Assembly (NCBI GenBank): GCA_963778525.1
Contig: CAVZUJ010000009.1
Span: 62,001-126,000, forward strand
DNA: 64,000 nucleotides
Reading direction: 5' to 3'
Source: Schlegelella_A sp963778525
GTDB taxonomy: Bacteria > Pseudomonadota > Gammaproteobacteria > Burkholderiales > Burkholderiaceae_C
Position numbers and translations under genes: made by a program. Shown here piece after piece: positions 19,998-28,291 of the stretch (positions are counted from its first letter, which is position 1; every line of letters starts with the position of its first letter). The notes below the pieces were generated by a model. The model searched no databases. It was given only the letters and a program-made list of their open reading frames with translations, and was not told the origin of the DNA.

Positions 19998-20018
19998 AAC
20001 GGCCTCCAGGCCGTTTTT
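19998..20018 (+). terminator. Hairpin with T-tract in the rpoA-rplQ spacer, oriented on the plus strand
   Basis: AACGGCC, loop TCCA, GGCCGTT followed by TTT on the plus strand looks like a rho-independent terminator, yet no plus-strand gene precedes it. On the minus strand, where rpoA and rplQ are read, the U-tract is on the wrong side. It may instead be an RNA processing or stability hairpin. Confidence 0.4.
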
Positions 20019-20028
20019 CCTGTGCGCG

Positions 20029-21015
20029 TTAGCGCTTGTCCAACCCCTGAGGAGGCCAGTTCTCCAGCCGCGCGCCGAGCGTGAGCCCGCGCGAAGCCAG
20101 CACTTCCTTGATCTCGTTGAGCGACTTGCGGCCGAGGTTCGGCGTCTTCAGCAGCTCGGTTTCCGTGCGCTGGATCAGGTCGCCGATGTAGTAGATGTTC
20201 TCGGCCTTCAGGCAGTTCGCCGAACGCACCGTCAGCTCGAGCTCGTCGACCGGACGCAGCAGGATCGGATCGAACTGGGTCGAGCGCACCGGCTGCGGAT
20301 CGAACATCTCGCCGATCTGGCCTTCGAGCTGGGCGAACACCGCCAGCTGCTCGACCAGGATCTTCGCCGAGGAGCGGATCGCCTCTTCCGGCGTGATCGC
20401 GCCGTTGGTGGCGATCTCCATCACCAGCTTGTCGAGGTCGGTGCGCTGCTCGACGCGGGCGCTTTCGACCGTGTAGCTGACGCGCGAGACCGGCGAGAAC
20501 GAGGCGTCGAGGACGATCCGGCCGATCGACTTGGTCGGCTCGTCGCCGTAGCGGCGCAGGTTGCCGGGGACGTAGCTGCGGCCCTTCTCGACCTTGATCT
20601 GCATGTCGAGCTTGCCGCCCGACGACAGGTGCGCGATTTCGTGCTCGGGGTTGATGATCTCGACGTCGTGCGGCGTCTGGATGTCGCCGGCCGTGACCGG
20701 GCCTTCGCCTTCCTTGCGCAGGACGAGCGTCACTTCATCGCGGTTGTGCAGGCGAAAGACCACGCCCTTCAGGTTCAGCATGATGTGGACGACGTCTTCC
20801 TGCACGCCGTCGATCGCCGAGTACTCGTGCAGCACGCCGGCGATCGTCACTTCGGTCGGCGCGTAGCCGACCATCGAGCTCAGCAGGACGCGGCGCAGCG
20901 CGTTGCCGAGGGTGTGGCCGTAGCCGCGCTCGAAAGGCTCGAGCGTGACCTTGGCCTTGTTGCCGCCGAGCGGCTCGACGTTGATGGCTTTGGGTTTCAG
21001 CAGATTCGTTTGCAT
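20029..21015 (-). CDS. rpoA: DNA-directed RNA polymerase alpha subunit
   Basis: 328 residues, as expected. The N-terminal domain (to about 235) dimerises and nucleates polymerase assembly: FERGYGHTLGNALRRVLLSSMVG is the signature. The C-terminal domain binds UP elements and activators: PVDELELTVRSANCLKAENI and TPNLGRKSLNEIKEVLASRGL. The gene lies between rpsD and rplQ, the normal alpha-operon place. It is preceded by a 168-base spacer holding a strong hairpin and followed by a 115-base spacer. Confidence 0.98.
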   Translation of the reverse strand: MQTNLLKPKAINVEPLGGNKAKVTLEPFERGYGHTLGNALRRVLLSSMVGYAPTEVTIAGVLHEYSAIDGVQEDVVHIMLNLKGVVFRLHNRDEVTLVLRKEGEGPVTAGDIQTPHDVEIINPEHEIAHLSSGGKLDMQIKVEKGRSYVPGNLRRYGDEPTKSIGRIVLDASFSPVSRVSYTVESARVEQRTDLDKLVMEIATNGAITPEEAIRSSAKILVEQLAVFAQLEGQIGEMFDPQPVRSTQFDPILLRPVDELELTVRSANCLKAENIYYIGDLIQRTETELLKTPNLGRKSLNEIKEVLASRGLTLGARLENWPPQGLDKR

Positions 21016-21144
21016 TGAAGTCCTGTTCCTCTCAATACCCTCGGCTCGTTACACCGATAAGGCTGATGGACTGCGTCGGGCTGGAGATGTCGCCGCTGCG
21101 TGCCCGGCAAAGCGGCAGCGGCCTGAATTCGGAAAGCGCCACGA

Positions 21145-21167
21145 GGCTCGACGACGGGCGTCGAGCC
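21145..21167 (-). promoter_or_regulatory. Strong hairpin just after rpsD
   Basis: GGCTCGACG and CGTCGAGCC form a perfect nine-pair stem with a five-base loop, 16 bases beyond the rpsD stop. There is no U-tract, so it is more likely a processing, stability or attenuation element than a full terminator. Confidence 0.45.
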
Positions 21168-21183
21168 GCAAGCGCCTCACGCG

Positions 21184-21807
21184 TCAACGCGAATAGAGTT
21201 CGACGATGAGCGCTTCTTTGATGTCGGCGCCGAACTCGTCGCGGTCGGGTGCCTTCTTGAAGATGCCTTCGAGCTTGGCCGCGTCGACCTGGACCCAGTT
21301 CGCCAGGCCCTGGCCCTCGGCGAGCTTCATCGCGTCGGTGACGCGAAGCTGGCCGCGCTGCTTTTCGCGCACGCCGACGGTATCGCCCGCCTTCACCGAG
21401 AACGAGGCGATGTTGACCACCTCGCCGTTGACGGTGATGGCACGGTGCGACACCAGCTGGCGCGCCTCGGCGCGAGTCGAGCCGAAGCCCATGCGGTAGA
21501 CGACGTTGTCCAGGCGCGATTCGAGCAGCGACAGCAGGTTGGCGCCGGTGTTGCCCTTCTTGCGCTCGGCTTCGGCGAAGTAGCGGCGGAACTGGCGCTC
21601 GAGGATGCCGTACATCCGCTTGACCTTCTGCTTTTCGCGCAGCTGGATGCCGTAGTCGGAAGTGCGGGTGCCCGAGGTGCGGCCGTGCTGGCCGGGCTTC
21701 GAGTCGAACTTCGCCTTGTCGCCGATCGGCCGCCGCGCGCTCTTCAGGAAGAGGTCGGTTGCTTCGCGACGGGAAAGTTTGGCCTTGGGGCCGAGATAAC
21801 GTGCCAC
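21184..21807 (-). CDS. rpsD: 30S ribosomal protein S4
   Basis: 207 residues, standard. S4 is a primary 16S rRNA binder and, in E. coli, represses the alpha operon. The sequence opens MARYLGPKAKLSRREATDLF and contains the S4 RNA-binding domain (LESRLDNVVYRMGFGSTRAEARQLVSHRAITVNG). The early zinc-binding cysteines found in some S4 proteins are absent, so this is the C-minus form. It follows rpsK with a spacer of 109 bases. Confidence 0.98.
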   Translation of the reverse strand: MARYLGPKAKLSRREATDLFLKSARRPIGDKAKFDSKPGQHGRTSGTRTSDYGIQLREKQKVKRMYGILERQFRRYFAEAERKKGNTGANLLSLLESRLDNVVYRMGFGSTRAEARQLVSHRAITVNGEVVNIASFSVKAGDTVGVREKQRGQLRVTDAMKLAEGQGLANWVQVDAAKLEGIFKKAPDRDEFGADIKEALIVELYSR

Positions 21808-21916
21808 GTGTGTTCCTTGATAGCTTCTGACGCGAGCCGGTCAGGGCCTGCGCGAGTCTGGCGAGTGTTGTTCTTGGGCGCTCAGACGGTGGTCTTACGG
21901 GGGTGAAACGAGACGC

Positions 21917-22321
21917 TCAGATGCGACGGCGCTTCTGCGGCCGGCAGCCGTTGTGCGGCACCGGCGTGACGTCGGAAATGGAATTGATGCGAATGCCCAG
22001 CGAGGCAAGCGCGCGCACCGACGATTCACGGCCGGGGCCGGGGCCCTTGATGCGAACGTCGAGCGTCTTGATGCCCTGGTCCTGCGCCGCGCGGCCGGCC
22101 GTCTCGGCAGCCACCTGGGCCGCGAACGGGGTCGACTTGCGCGAGCCCTTGAAGCCCTGGCCGCCGCTCGACGCCCAGGCCAGCGCACTGCCCTGGCGAT
22201 CGCAGATCGTGATGATCGTGTTGTTGAACGACGCGTGGACGTGCGCAATGCCGTCGGCGACGTTCTTGCGAACCTTCTTGCGCACGCGCTGCGCGGCGGT
22301 ACTGACGGGAGGCTTGGCCAT
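21917..22321 (-). CDS. rpsK: 30S ribosomal protein S11
   Basis: 134 residues. S11 helps form the platform of the small subunit near the E site. Conserved segments are GIAHVHASFNNTIITICDRQGSALAWASSGG, AQVAAETAGRAAQDQGIKTLDVRIKGPGPGRESSVRAL and the C-terminal DVTPVPHNGCRPQKRRR. Second gene of the alpha operon, 56 bases after rpsM. Confidence 0.98.
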   Translation of the reverse strand: MAKPPVSTAAQRVRKKVRKNVADGIAHVHASFNNTIITICDRQGSALAWASSGGQGFKGSRKSTPFAAQVAAETAGRAAQDQGIKTLDVRIKGPGPGRESSVRALASLGIRINSISDVTPVPHNGCRPQKRRRI

Positions 22322-22377
22322 GGATGGGCTTTCTCTACGAGCGTGTCACTGGTGAATTCGGATCAGGCGGCCGCGCG

Positions 22378-22743
22378 TCACTTCTTGACGAGCGCGCCGC
22401 TCTTGCGCGGGCCCTTGCGGGTGCGCGCGTTGGTCTTGGTGCGCTGGCCGCGCACGGGCAGGCCGCGGCGATGGCGGAATCCGCGATAGCAGCCGAGGTC
22501 CATCAGCCGCTTGATGTTGATCGACATCTCGCGGCGCAGGTCGCCCTCGATCGCGATGTGGCCGATCTCCTCGCGGATGCGCTCGAGGTCGGAGTCGGTC
22601 AGGTCCTTGACCTTGCGATCCCAGGGCACACCGGCGGCGGTGCAGATCTTCTGCGCCGTCGGGCGGCCGATGCCGTAGATCGCCGTGAGGCCGATCTCGG
22701 CGTGCTTGTGCGGAGGAATGTTGATGCCGGCGATACGTGCCAT
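22378..22743 (-). CDS. rpsM: 30S ribosomal protein S13
   Basis: 121 residues. S13 sits in the small-subunit head and contacts the P-site tRNA and the large subunit. It opens MARIAGINIPPHKHAEIGLTAIYGIGRPTAQKICTAAG and has the typical basic tail RHRRGLPVRGQRTKTNARTRKGPRK. First gene of the alpha group, 17 bases after rpmJ, so the spc and alpha groups are probably one transcript here. Confidence 0.98.
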   Translation of the reverse strand: MARIAGINIPPHKHAEIGLTAIYGIGRPTAQKICTAAGVPWDRKVKDLTDSDLERIREEIGHIAIEGDLRREMSINIKRLMDLGCYRGFRHRRGLPVRGQRTKTNARTRKGPRKSGALVKK

Positions 22744-22760
22744 TTTTTTCTACCTTCGAA

Positions 22761-22874
22761 TCAGCCTTGACGCTGCTTGTGACGCGGGTCCGTGCAGATC
22801 ACGCGCACGACGCCCTTGCGCCGGATGACCTTGCAATTGCGGCACATCTTCTTTACCGATGCTGCGACTTTCAC
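22761..22874 (-). CDS. rpmJ: 50S ribosomal protein L36
   Basis: A 37-residue protein read from a GTG start preceded by GGAGAGAAGAA. The four zinc ligands of the C-plus form are present: CRNC near residues 11-14, C27 and H32 in VICTDPRHKQRQG. L36 is the smallest large-subunit protein and binds 23S rRNA domain VI. It lies between infA and rpsM, the usual place. Confidence 0.95.
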   Translation of the reverse strand: MKVAASVKKMCRNCKVIRRKGVVRVICTDPRHKQRQG

Positions 22875-22889
22875 TTCTTCTCTCCTTCG

Positions 22890-23108
22890 TCACTTGGCCC
22901 GGAACACGATGCGTGCCCGGGTCAGGTCGTACGGTGTCAATTCCACGGTCACCTTGTCGCCCGGCAGGATGCGGATGTAGTGCATGCGCATCTTTCCGGA
23001 GATGTGGCCCAGGACCACATGACCGTTTTCCAGCTTCACACGAAACGTGGCGTTGGGCAGATTCTCGAGAATCTCGCCCTGCATCTGAATGACATCGTCT
23101 TTCGCCAT
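22890..23108 (-). CDS. infA: Translation initiation factor IF-1
   Basis: 72 residues, the exact standard length. IF-1 occupies the ribosomal A site during initiation. The sequence is a single OB fold: MAKDDVIQMQGEILENLPN, FRVKLENGHVVLGHISGKMR, and ILPGDKVTVELTPYDLTRAR. It lies between secY and rpmJ, 44 bases after the secY stop. Confidence 0.98.
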   Translation of the reverse strand: MAKDDVIQMQGEILENLPNATFRVKLENGHVVLGHISGKMRMHYIRILPGDKVTVELTPYDLTRARIVFRAK

Positions 23109-23152
23109 GCGTTCCGCTTCGGATCGTCCTTCGTTCTTCTTGCGTTGGCCGT

Positions 23153-24463
23153 TCAGCCGGCCTTGAAATTGGCTTTCTTCAGCAGCGACTCGTACTGCTG
23201 GCTCATCACGTAGCTCTGCACCTGGGCCCAGAAGTCCATCGTCACGACGACGATGATCAGAAGCGACGTGCCGCCGAAATAGAACGGCACGTTGTATTTG
23301 AGGACGAGGAACTCAGGAAGCAAGCAGACGAGCGTGATGTAGATGGCGCCGGCCAGCGTCAGGCGCGACAGGATCCGGTCGATGTACCTCGCCGTCTGGT
23401 CGCCCGGGCGGATGCCCGGGATGAAGGCGCCGCTCTTCTTCAGGTTGTCGGCCGTCTCGCGGCTGTTGAAGACGAGCGCGGTGTAGAAGAAGCAGAAGAA
23501 GACGATCGCCGCGGCATAGAGCATCACGTAGATCGGCTGGCCGGGCGAGAGCATGCCGGCGATGTCCTTCAGCCAGCGCAGGCTGTCGCCGGTGGCGAAC
23601 CAGCTCACCGCCGTGGTCGGCAGGAGGATGATCGACGACGCGAAGATCGGCGGGATCACGCCCGACATGTTGAGCTTGAGCGGCAGGTGCGACGACTGGC
23701 CGCCGTAGACCTTGTTGCCGACCTGGCGCTTGGCGTAGTTGACCAGGATCTTGCGCTGGCCGCGCTCCACGAACACCACGGCGAAGGTCACCAGCGCGAC
23801 CAGCACGGTGACGAACAGCGCCGCCACCACCGACATCGAGCCGTTGCTGACGAGCGTGGCGAACTGGCCGAGCGCGTTCGGCAGGCCGGCGGCGATGCCG
23901 CCGAAGATCAGGATCGAGATGCCGTTGCCGAGGCCGCGCTCGGTGATCTGCTCGCCGAGCCACATCAGGAACATGGTGCCCGCCACCAGGCTCACCACCG
24001 CCGTCAGGCGAAAGCCGAAGCCGGGCGAGATGACGAGGCCGGGCGAGCCTTCGAGCGCCAGCGCGATCCCGAGCGACTGGAACAGCGCCAGGCCGAGCGT
24101 GCCGTAGCGCGTGTACTGGGTGATCTTGCGCCGCCCCGACTCGCCTTCCTTCTTCAGCGCCTCGAGCGTCGGCACGACGTAGGTCATCAGCTGCATGATG
24201 ATCGACGCCGAGATGTACGGCATGATCCCCAGCGCGAAGACGGTGAAGCGCGAAAGGGCGCCGCCCGAGAACATGTTGAACAGGCTCAGGATGCCGCCCT
24301 GCTGGCTCTGGAACAGTGCCTGCAGCTGGTTCGGGTCGATGCCCGGCACCGGAATGTGGGCGCCGAGGCGATAGACGATCAACGCGCCGAGCAGGAAGAA
24401 CAGGCGTCGACGCAGGTCGCCGAACTTGCCGCTCTTGGCCAGTTGATTCGCGTTCGTTGCCAC
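23153..24463 (-). CDS. secY: Protein translocase subunit SecY
   Basis: 436 residues with ten membrane helices, the channel through which proteins are exported or inserted. Recognisable segments are the N-terminal amphipathic stretch and helix 1 (GDLRRRLFFLLGALIVYRLGAHIPVPGI), the plug region SLFNMFSGGALSRFTVFALGIMPYISASIIMQL, and the cytosolic loops VFVERGQRKILVNYAKRQVG and FIPGIRPGDQTARYIDRI. It sits between rplO and infA. The frame is intact. Confidence 0.98.
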   Translation of the reverse strand: MATNANQLAKSGKFGDLRRRLFFLLGALIVYRLGAHIPVPGIDPNQLQALFQSQQGGILSLFNMFSGGALSRFTVFALGIMPYISASIIMQLMTYVVPTLEALKKEGESGRRKITQYTRYGTLGLALFQSLGIALALEGSPGLVISPGFGFRLTAVVSLVAGTMFLMWLGEQITERGLGNGISILIFGGIAAGLPNALGQFATLVSNGSMSVVAALFVTVLVALVTFAVVFVERGQRKILVNYAKRQVGNKVYGGQSSHLPLKLNMSGVIPPIFASSIILLPTTAVSWFATGDSLRWLKDIAGMLSPGQPIYVMLYAAAIVFFCFFYTALVFNSRETADNLKKSGAFIPGIRPGDQTARYIDRILSRLTLAGAIYITLVCLLPEFLVLKYNVPFYFGGTSLLIIVVVTMDFWAQVQSYVMSQQYESLLKKANFKAG

Positions 24464-24485
24464 GTTCGTCGTTCCCTGCCGGGTC

Positions 24486-24921
24486 TCAGGCGATCGAGCC
24501 GCCGGCCGCTTCGATCGCGGCCTTGGCGCCGGCCGTGGCCAGGATGCCGCCGCTCAGCGCGACCTTGATGCTCAGCTCGCCGCTCTTGATGATCTTGACG
24601 TTCTTGCGTCATCTCGCCGATCAGCTTGGCCTGCTTCAGCGTCAGCATGTCGACTTCGGCCGCGCCCAGGCGCTGCAGGTCGCTCAGCGAGACTTCGGCG
24701 TTGTACTTCTGCGTCGTCGACTTGAAGCCGCGCTTGGGCAAGCGACGCTGCAGCGGCATCTGGCCGCCTTCGAAGCCGACCTTGTGGTAGCCGCCCGAGC
24801 GCGACTTCTGGCCCTTGTGGCCGCGGCCTGCCGTCTTGCCGATGCCCGAGCCGATGCCCCGGCCGACGCGGCGGCGTGCCTTCTTGGAACCTTCGGCCGG
24901 CTTGATCGTGTTGAGTTGCAT
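24486..24921 (-). CDS. rplO: 50S ribosomal protein L15 (one frame disruption)
   Basis: Opens MQLNTIKPAEGSKKARRRVGRGIGSGIGKTAGRGHKGQKSR, the typical glycine- and arginine-rich start. An extra base near 24606 shifts the frame after KLIGEMT; the other frame then gives KNVKIIKSGELSIKVALSGGILATAGAKAAIEAAGGSIA and a stop. The repaired length is about 144 residues, normal for L15, which helps organise 23S rRNA. The gene lies between rpmD and secY. Confidence 0.94.
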
Positions 24922-24941
24922 GTTCGTGTCGTCCTCGGCGC

Positions 24942-25143
24942 TCAGAGCACCTGAACCAGGTACGAGACCTTGTTGATCATTCCGCGCACCGCCGGCGTGT
25001 CTTCCAGCGTCGAGACGCTGTTGGTCTTGCGCAGGCCGAGGCCGCGCACCGTGGCGCGATGCGACTCGCGCGTGCCGGCAATGCTCTTGACGAGCTTGAC
25101 CGTCAGGGTCGCCTTGAGCTTCGCTCTTCTTGCTGTCGTTCAT
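24942..25143 (-). CDS. rpmD: 50S ribosomal protein L30 (one frame disruption)
   Basis: Starts MNDSKKSE and then, after an extra base near 25120, continues in another frame as LKATLTVKLVKSIAGTRESHRATVRGLGLRKTNSVSTLEDTPAVRGMINKVSYLVQVL. About 66 residues after repair, a little longer than the usual 60. It lies between rpsE and rplO, the normal order. Without repair only a meaningless fused frame into rplO would result. Confidence 0.92.
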
Positions 25144-25169
25144 GGTGTTGCCTCTCGCTCCCGGCCGGC

Positions 25170-25688
25170 TCAGCCGAGGATCTCTTCGACCGTGAGGCCG
25201 CGCTTGGCGGCGATCTCGGCCGGCGTGCTCGAGCTCTTCAGGCCGTTCAGCGTGGCGCGCACGATGTTGTAGGGGTTCGACGAGCCGAGGCTCTTGCAGA
25301 CGATGTCGGTCACGCCCATCACCTCGAAGACGGCGCGCATCGGGCCGCCGGCGATGATGCCGTCGCCGGGCTTGGCCGGCGCCATCAGGACCCGCGAGGC
25401 GCCGTGCTCGCCGACCACCTTGTGGTGGATGGTGCCGTTCTTCAGCTGCACCTTGATCATGTTGCGGCGCGCCGATTCCATGGCCTTGGTCACCGACACC
25501 GGCACTTCCTTGGCCTTGCCCTTGCCCATGCCGACACGGCCGTCGCCGTCACCGACGACGGTGAGCGCGGCGAAGCTGAGCGTGCGGCCGCCCTTGACGA
25601 CCTTGGTGACGCGGTTGACCGCGATCATCTTTTCCTTCAGGCCGTCGTCATTGCCTTCGGTCTGCGCACGCGGTTGAAACTTTGCCAT
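25170..25688 (-). CDS. rpsE: 30S ribosomal protein S5
   Basis: 172 residues starting MAKFQPRAQTEGNDDGLKEKMIAVNRVTKVVKGGR. The N-terminal double-stranded RNA-binding fold and the C-terminal domain (VGEHGASRVLMAPAKPGDGIIAGGPMRAVFEVMGV) are both present. S5 is important for decoding accuracy and small-subunit assembly. I use the ATG at 25688; an upstream in-frame extension comes only from the frame-shifted rplR. Confidence 0.97.
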   Translation of the reverse strand: MAKFQPRAQTEGNDDGLKEKMIAVNRVTKVVKGGRTLSFAALTVVGDGDGRVGMGKGKAKEVPVSVTKAMESARRNMIKVQLKNGTIHHKVVGEHGASRVLMAPAKPGDGIIAGGPMRAVFEVMGVTDIVCKSLGSSNPYNIVRATLNGLKSSSTPAEIAAKRGLTVEEILG

Positions 25689-25699
25689 CTTGGGATTCC

Positions 25700-26078
25700 T
25701 TAGAACTGCAGGCCGGCTTCGCGCGCCGCTTCGGCCAGCGCCTTGACGCGGCCGTGATAGGCGAACCCGGCGCGATCGAACGCGACCTTCTCGACGCCGG
25801 CGGCCTTGGCCTTCTCGGCGATGCGCTTGCCGACGACTGCGGCGGCAGCGACGTTGCCGCCCTTGCCCGCCACCTTGCTGTCGCCTGCGAGGCTCCTTGC
25901 GCACCTCGGCTTCGGCCGTCGAGGCGCTGGCCAGGATGCGGCTGCCGTCGTCGGAGATGACGCTGGCGTAGATGTGCAGGTTGGTCCGGTACACCGTCAG
26001 GCGCGCCGTGCGCTGCACTGCGATGCGAACCCGAGTCTGCCTCGAGCGGCGAACGCGTTGATCCTTCTTGTTCAACAT
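25700..26078 (-). CDS. rplR: 50S ribosomal protein L18 (one frame disruption)
   Basis: Begins MLNKKDQRVRRSRQTRVRIAVQRTARLTVYRTNLHIYASVISDDG. An extra C near 25893 breaks the frame after STAEAEVRKE; the other frame gives LAGDSKVAGKGGNVAAAAVVGKRIAEKAKAAGVEKVAFDRAGFAYHGRVKALAEAAREAGLQF. The repaired length is about 125 residues. L18 binds 5S rRNA with L5. It lies between rplF and rpsE, with spacings of 15 and 11 bases. Confidence 0.94.
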
Positions 26079-26093
26079 GTCATCTGCTCCGGC

Positions 26094-26627
26094 TTACTTC
26101 TTCTTCGTTTCCTTGATCGTCACCTTCTCGTCGGCGTAGCGGATGCCCTTGCCCTTGTAGGGCTCGGGCGGGCGCAACGCTCGCACTTCGGCAGCGACCT
26201 GGCCAACCGCCTGGCGGTCGAACCCCTTGATGATGATTTCGGTCTGCGTCGGGCACTCGACCTTGACGCCGGCCGGCATGTCCTTGGACACCGGATGCGA
26301 AAAGCCGATCTGCAGGTTCAGCTTGGAACCTGCCGCCTGAGCGCGAAAGCCGACGCCGACAAGCGTCAGCTTCTTTTCGAAGCCCTTGGTGACGCCGCCG
26401 ACCATGTTGGCGACCAGCGCCCGCATCGTGCCCGACATCGCATCGGCCTCGGGCGACTCGTTGGTGGCCGTGAAGGTCAGCTTGTCGTCGTCCTTCTTGA
26501 CCTGGACGAGCGGGTTCGTCGCCCGCACCAGCGTGCCGAGCGCGCCCTTGACGCTGATCGTTTCTGCGCCGGTCGTGATGTCGACTCCCTTGGGGACGAC
26601 GATCGGCATCTTTCCTACGCGTGACAT
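26094..26627 (-). CDS. rplF: 50S ribosomal protein L6
   Basis: 177 residues. L6 lies at the base of the L7/L12 stalk near the factor-binding site. Opens MSRVGKMPIVVPKGVDITTGAETISVKGALGTL; the C-terminal signature is EIIIKGFDRQAVGQVAAEVRALRPPEPYKGKGIRYADE. It lies 13 bases after rpsH. The frame is intact. Confidence 0.98.
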   Translation of the reverse strand: MSRVGKMPIVVPKGVDITTGAETISVKGALGTLVRATNPLVQVKKDDDKLTFTATNESPEADAMSGTMRALVANMVGGVTKGFEKKLTLVGVGFRAQAAGSKLNLQIGFSHPVSKDMPAGVKVECPTQTEIIIKGFDRQAVGQVAAEVRALRPPEPYKGKGIRYADEKVTIKETKKK

Positions 26628-26640
26628 TTCGGTCTTCCTC

Positions 26641-27036
26641 TTACGACACGTAGCAGAGCACTTCGCCGCCGATGCCGGCCTGGCGCGCCTTGCGATCGGT
26701 CATCACGCCCTTGGGCGTGGTGACGATGGCCACACCGAGCCCGTTCATCACGTTCGGGATGTCGTGGCGGCCCTTGTAGACGCGCAGGCCCGGACGGCTG
26801 ACGCGCTCGATCTTCTCGATCACCGGATGGCCGGCGTAGTACTTCAGCGCGATCTCGAGCTCGGGCTTGCCGCCCTCGCCGCGGACCAGGTAGCCGTCGA
26901 TATAGCCTTCGTCCTTCAGGACCTTGGCGATCGCCACCTTCAGCTTGGACGACGGCAACGACACCGTGGGCTTTTCCACCATCTGCGCATTGCGGATGCG
27001 GGTCAGCATATCGGCGATCGGATCACTCATGCTCAT
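26641..27036 (-). CDS. rpsH: 30S ribosomal protein S8
   Basis: 131 residues. S8 binds 16S rRNA helix 21 and, in E. coli, represses the spc operon. It opens MSMSDPIADMLTRIRNAQMVEKPTVSLPSSKLKVAIAKVLKDEGYI and ends KGVMTDRKARQAGIGGEVLCYVS. The first ATG is supported by AGGAG eight bases upstream; a second in-frame ATG two codons later is possible. Confidence 0.98.
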   Translation of the reverse strand: MSMSDPIADMLTRIRNAQMVEKPTVSLPSSKLKVAIAKVLKDEGYIDGYLVRGEGGKPELEIALKYYAGHPVIEKIERVSRPGLRVYKGRHDIPNVMNGLGVAIVTTPKGVMTDRKARQAGIGGEVLCYVS

Positions 27037-27069
27037 GAATCAGTCTCCTGACTTGGCCTTGGCCAGTCC

Positions 27070-27375
27070 TTACCAGCTCGCCTTGACGACGCCGGGAATA
27101 TCGCCCTTGAACGCCAGGTCGCGGATCTTGTTGCGGCCGAGGCCGAACTTGCGGAAAGTGCCGCGCGGGCGGCCGGTGAGCGCGCAGCGGTTGCGCTGGC
27201 GCGTCGGGTAGGCGTTCCTCGGCAGCTTCTGCAGCTCGAGACGAGCGGCGTAGCGGTCCTCGTCGGACTTCTTGGCGTCGTTCGCCGCGGCCTTCAGCTC
27301 GGCGTATTTCTTCGCGTACTTGGCGACCAGCTGCGTGCGCTTGAGCTCGCGCTGGATCAGGGAAGTTTTTGCCAC
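27070..27375 (-). CDS. rpsN: 30S ribosomal protein S14
   Basis: 101 residues, the long form without the zinc-binding cysteine pairs. S14 assembles into the small-subunit head. It opens MAKTSLIQRELKRTQLVAKYAKKYAEL and has the conserved tail NRCALTGRPRGTFRKFGLGRNKIRDLAFKGDIPGVVKASW. It follows rplE by nine bases. Confidence 0.98.
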   Translation of the reverse strand: MAKTSLIQRELKRTQLVAKYAKKYAELKAAANDAKKSDEDRYAARLELQKLPRNAYPTRQRNRCALTGRPRGTFRKFGLGRNKIRDLAFKGDIPGVVKASW

Positions 27376-27384
27376 GTCGGTCCT

Positions 27385-27939
27385 TCAGTCTTTGGTCGCT
27401 GCCAGCTTGAACGGGAACTTGAACGCGGTGAGGAGCGCGCGGCACTCCTCGTCGTTCTTGGCCGTCGTCGTGATCGAGATGTTCAAGCCGCGCAGCACGT
27501 CGATCTTGTCGTACTCGAGCTCGGGGAAAATGATCTGTTCCTTGACGCCGATGTTGTAGTTGCCCCGGCCGTCGAACGCCCGCGACGAGATGCCGCGAAA
27601 GTCGCGCACGCGCGGCAAGGCGATCGTGACGAAGCGGTCGAGGAACTCGTACATGCGCACGCCGCGCAGCGTGACCATGCAGCCGATCGGCACGCCGTCG
27701 CGGATCTTGAAGCCGGCGATCGCCTTCTTCGACTTCGTGACGACGGGCTTCTGGCCGGCGATCTTGGTCAGATCGCTGACCGCGTGGTCCATCACCTTCT
27801 TGTCCGACACCGCCTCGCTCACGCCCATGTTGAGCGTGATCTTGGTGATGCGCGGCGCCTCCATCGCGGAGGTGAAGCCGAATTTCTTGACGAGGTCGGG
27901 AACGACCTTTTCGCGGTAGAACTGTTGCAGGCGAGCCAT
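27385..27939 (-). CDS. rplE: 50S ribosomal protein L5
   Basis: 184 residues. L5 binds 5S rRNA and contacts the P-site tRNA. It opens MARLQQFYREKVVPDLVKKFGFTSAMEAPRITKITLNMGVSEA and contains GQKPVVTKSKKAIAGFKIRDGVPIGCMVTLRG and GRGNYNIGVKEQIIFPELEYDKID. It lies between rplX and rpsN, nine bases from each. Confidence 0.98.
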   Translation of the reverse strand: MARLQQFYREKVVPDLVKKFGFTSAMEAPRITKITLNMGVSEAVSDKKVMDHAVSDLTKIAGQKPVVTKSKKAIAGFKIRDGVPIGCMVTLRGVRMYEFLDRFVTIALPRVRDFRGISSRAFDGRGNYNIGVKEQIIFPELEYDKIDVLRGLNISITTTAKNDEECRALLTAFKFPFKLAATKD

Positions 27940-27948
27940 GTTCAGCCT

Positions 27949-28266
27949 TCAAACCTTGATCTCGTCGCCGCTCGAGCGGAAGACGCGAACCTTCGACTTG
28001 TCGTCGTTGATCTTGATGCCGACGCGATCGGCCTTGCCCGTGGCGGCGTTGAAGATCGCCACGTTCGACTGGTGGATCGACATCGTCTTGTCGATCACGC
28101 CGCCGGTCACGCCCTTCATGGGGTTCGGCTTGACGTGCTTCTTGACGACGTTGACGCCTTCGACGATCAGGCGCTCTTCGTCGACGCGCGTCAGGACGGT
28201 GCCGCGACGGCCCTTGTCCTTGCCGGTCAAGACGATCACCTGGTCACCCTTACGAATCTTGTTCAT
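27949..28266 (-). CDS. rplX: 50S ribosomal protein L24
   Basis: 105 residues. L24 starts large-subunit assembly by binding the 5' part of 23S rRNA. The KOW motif appears at MNKIRKGDQVIVLTGKDKGRRGTVLTR, followed by VEGVNVVKKHVKPNPMKGVTGGVIDKTMSIHQSNVAIFN. It follows rplN by 25 bases. Confidence 0.98.
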   Translation of the reverse strand: MNKIRKGDQVIVLTGKDKGRRGTVLTRVDEERLIVEGVNVVKKHVKPNPMKGVTGGVIDKTMSIHQSNVAIFNAATGKADRVGIKINDDKSKVRVFRSSGDEIKV

Positions 28267-28291
28267 CGCGATGTTCCTGCTGGCGATGTGC

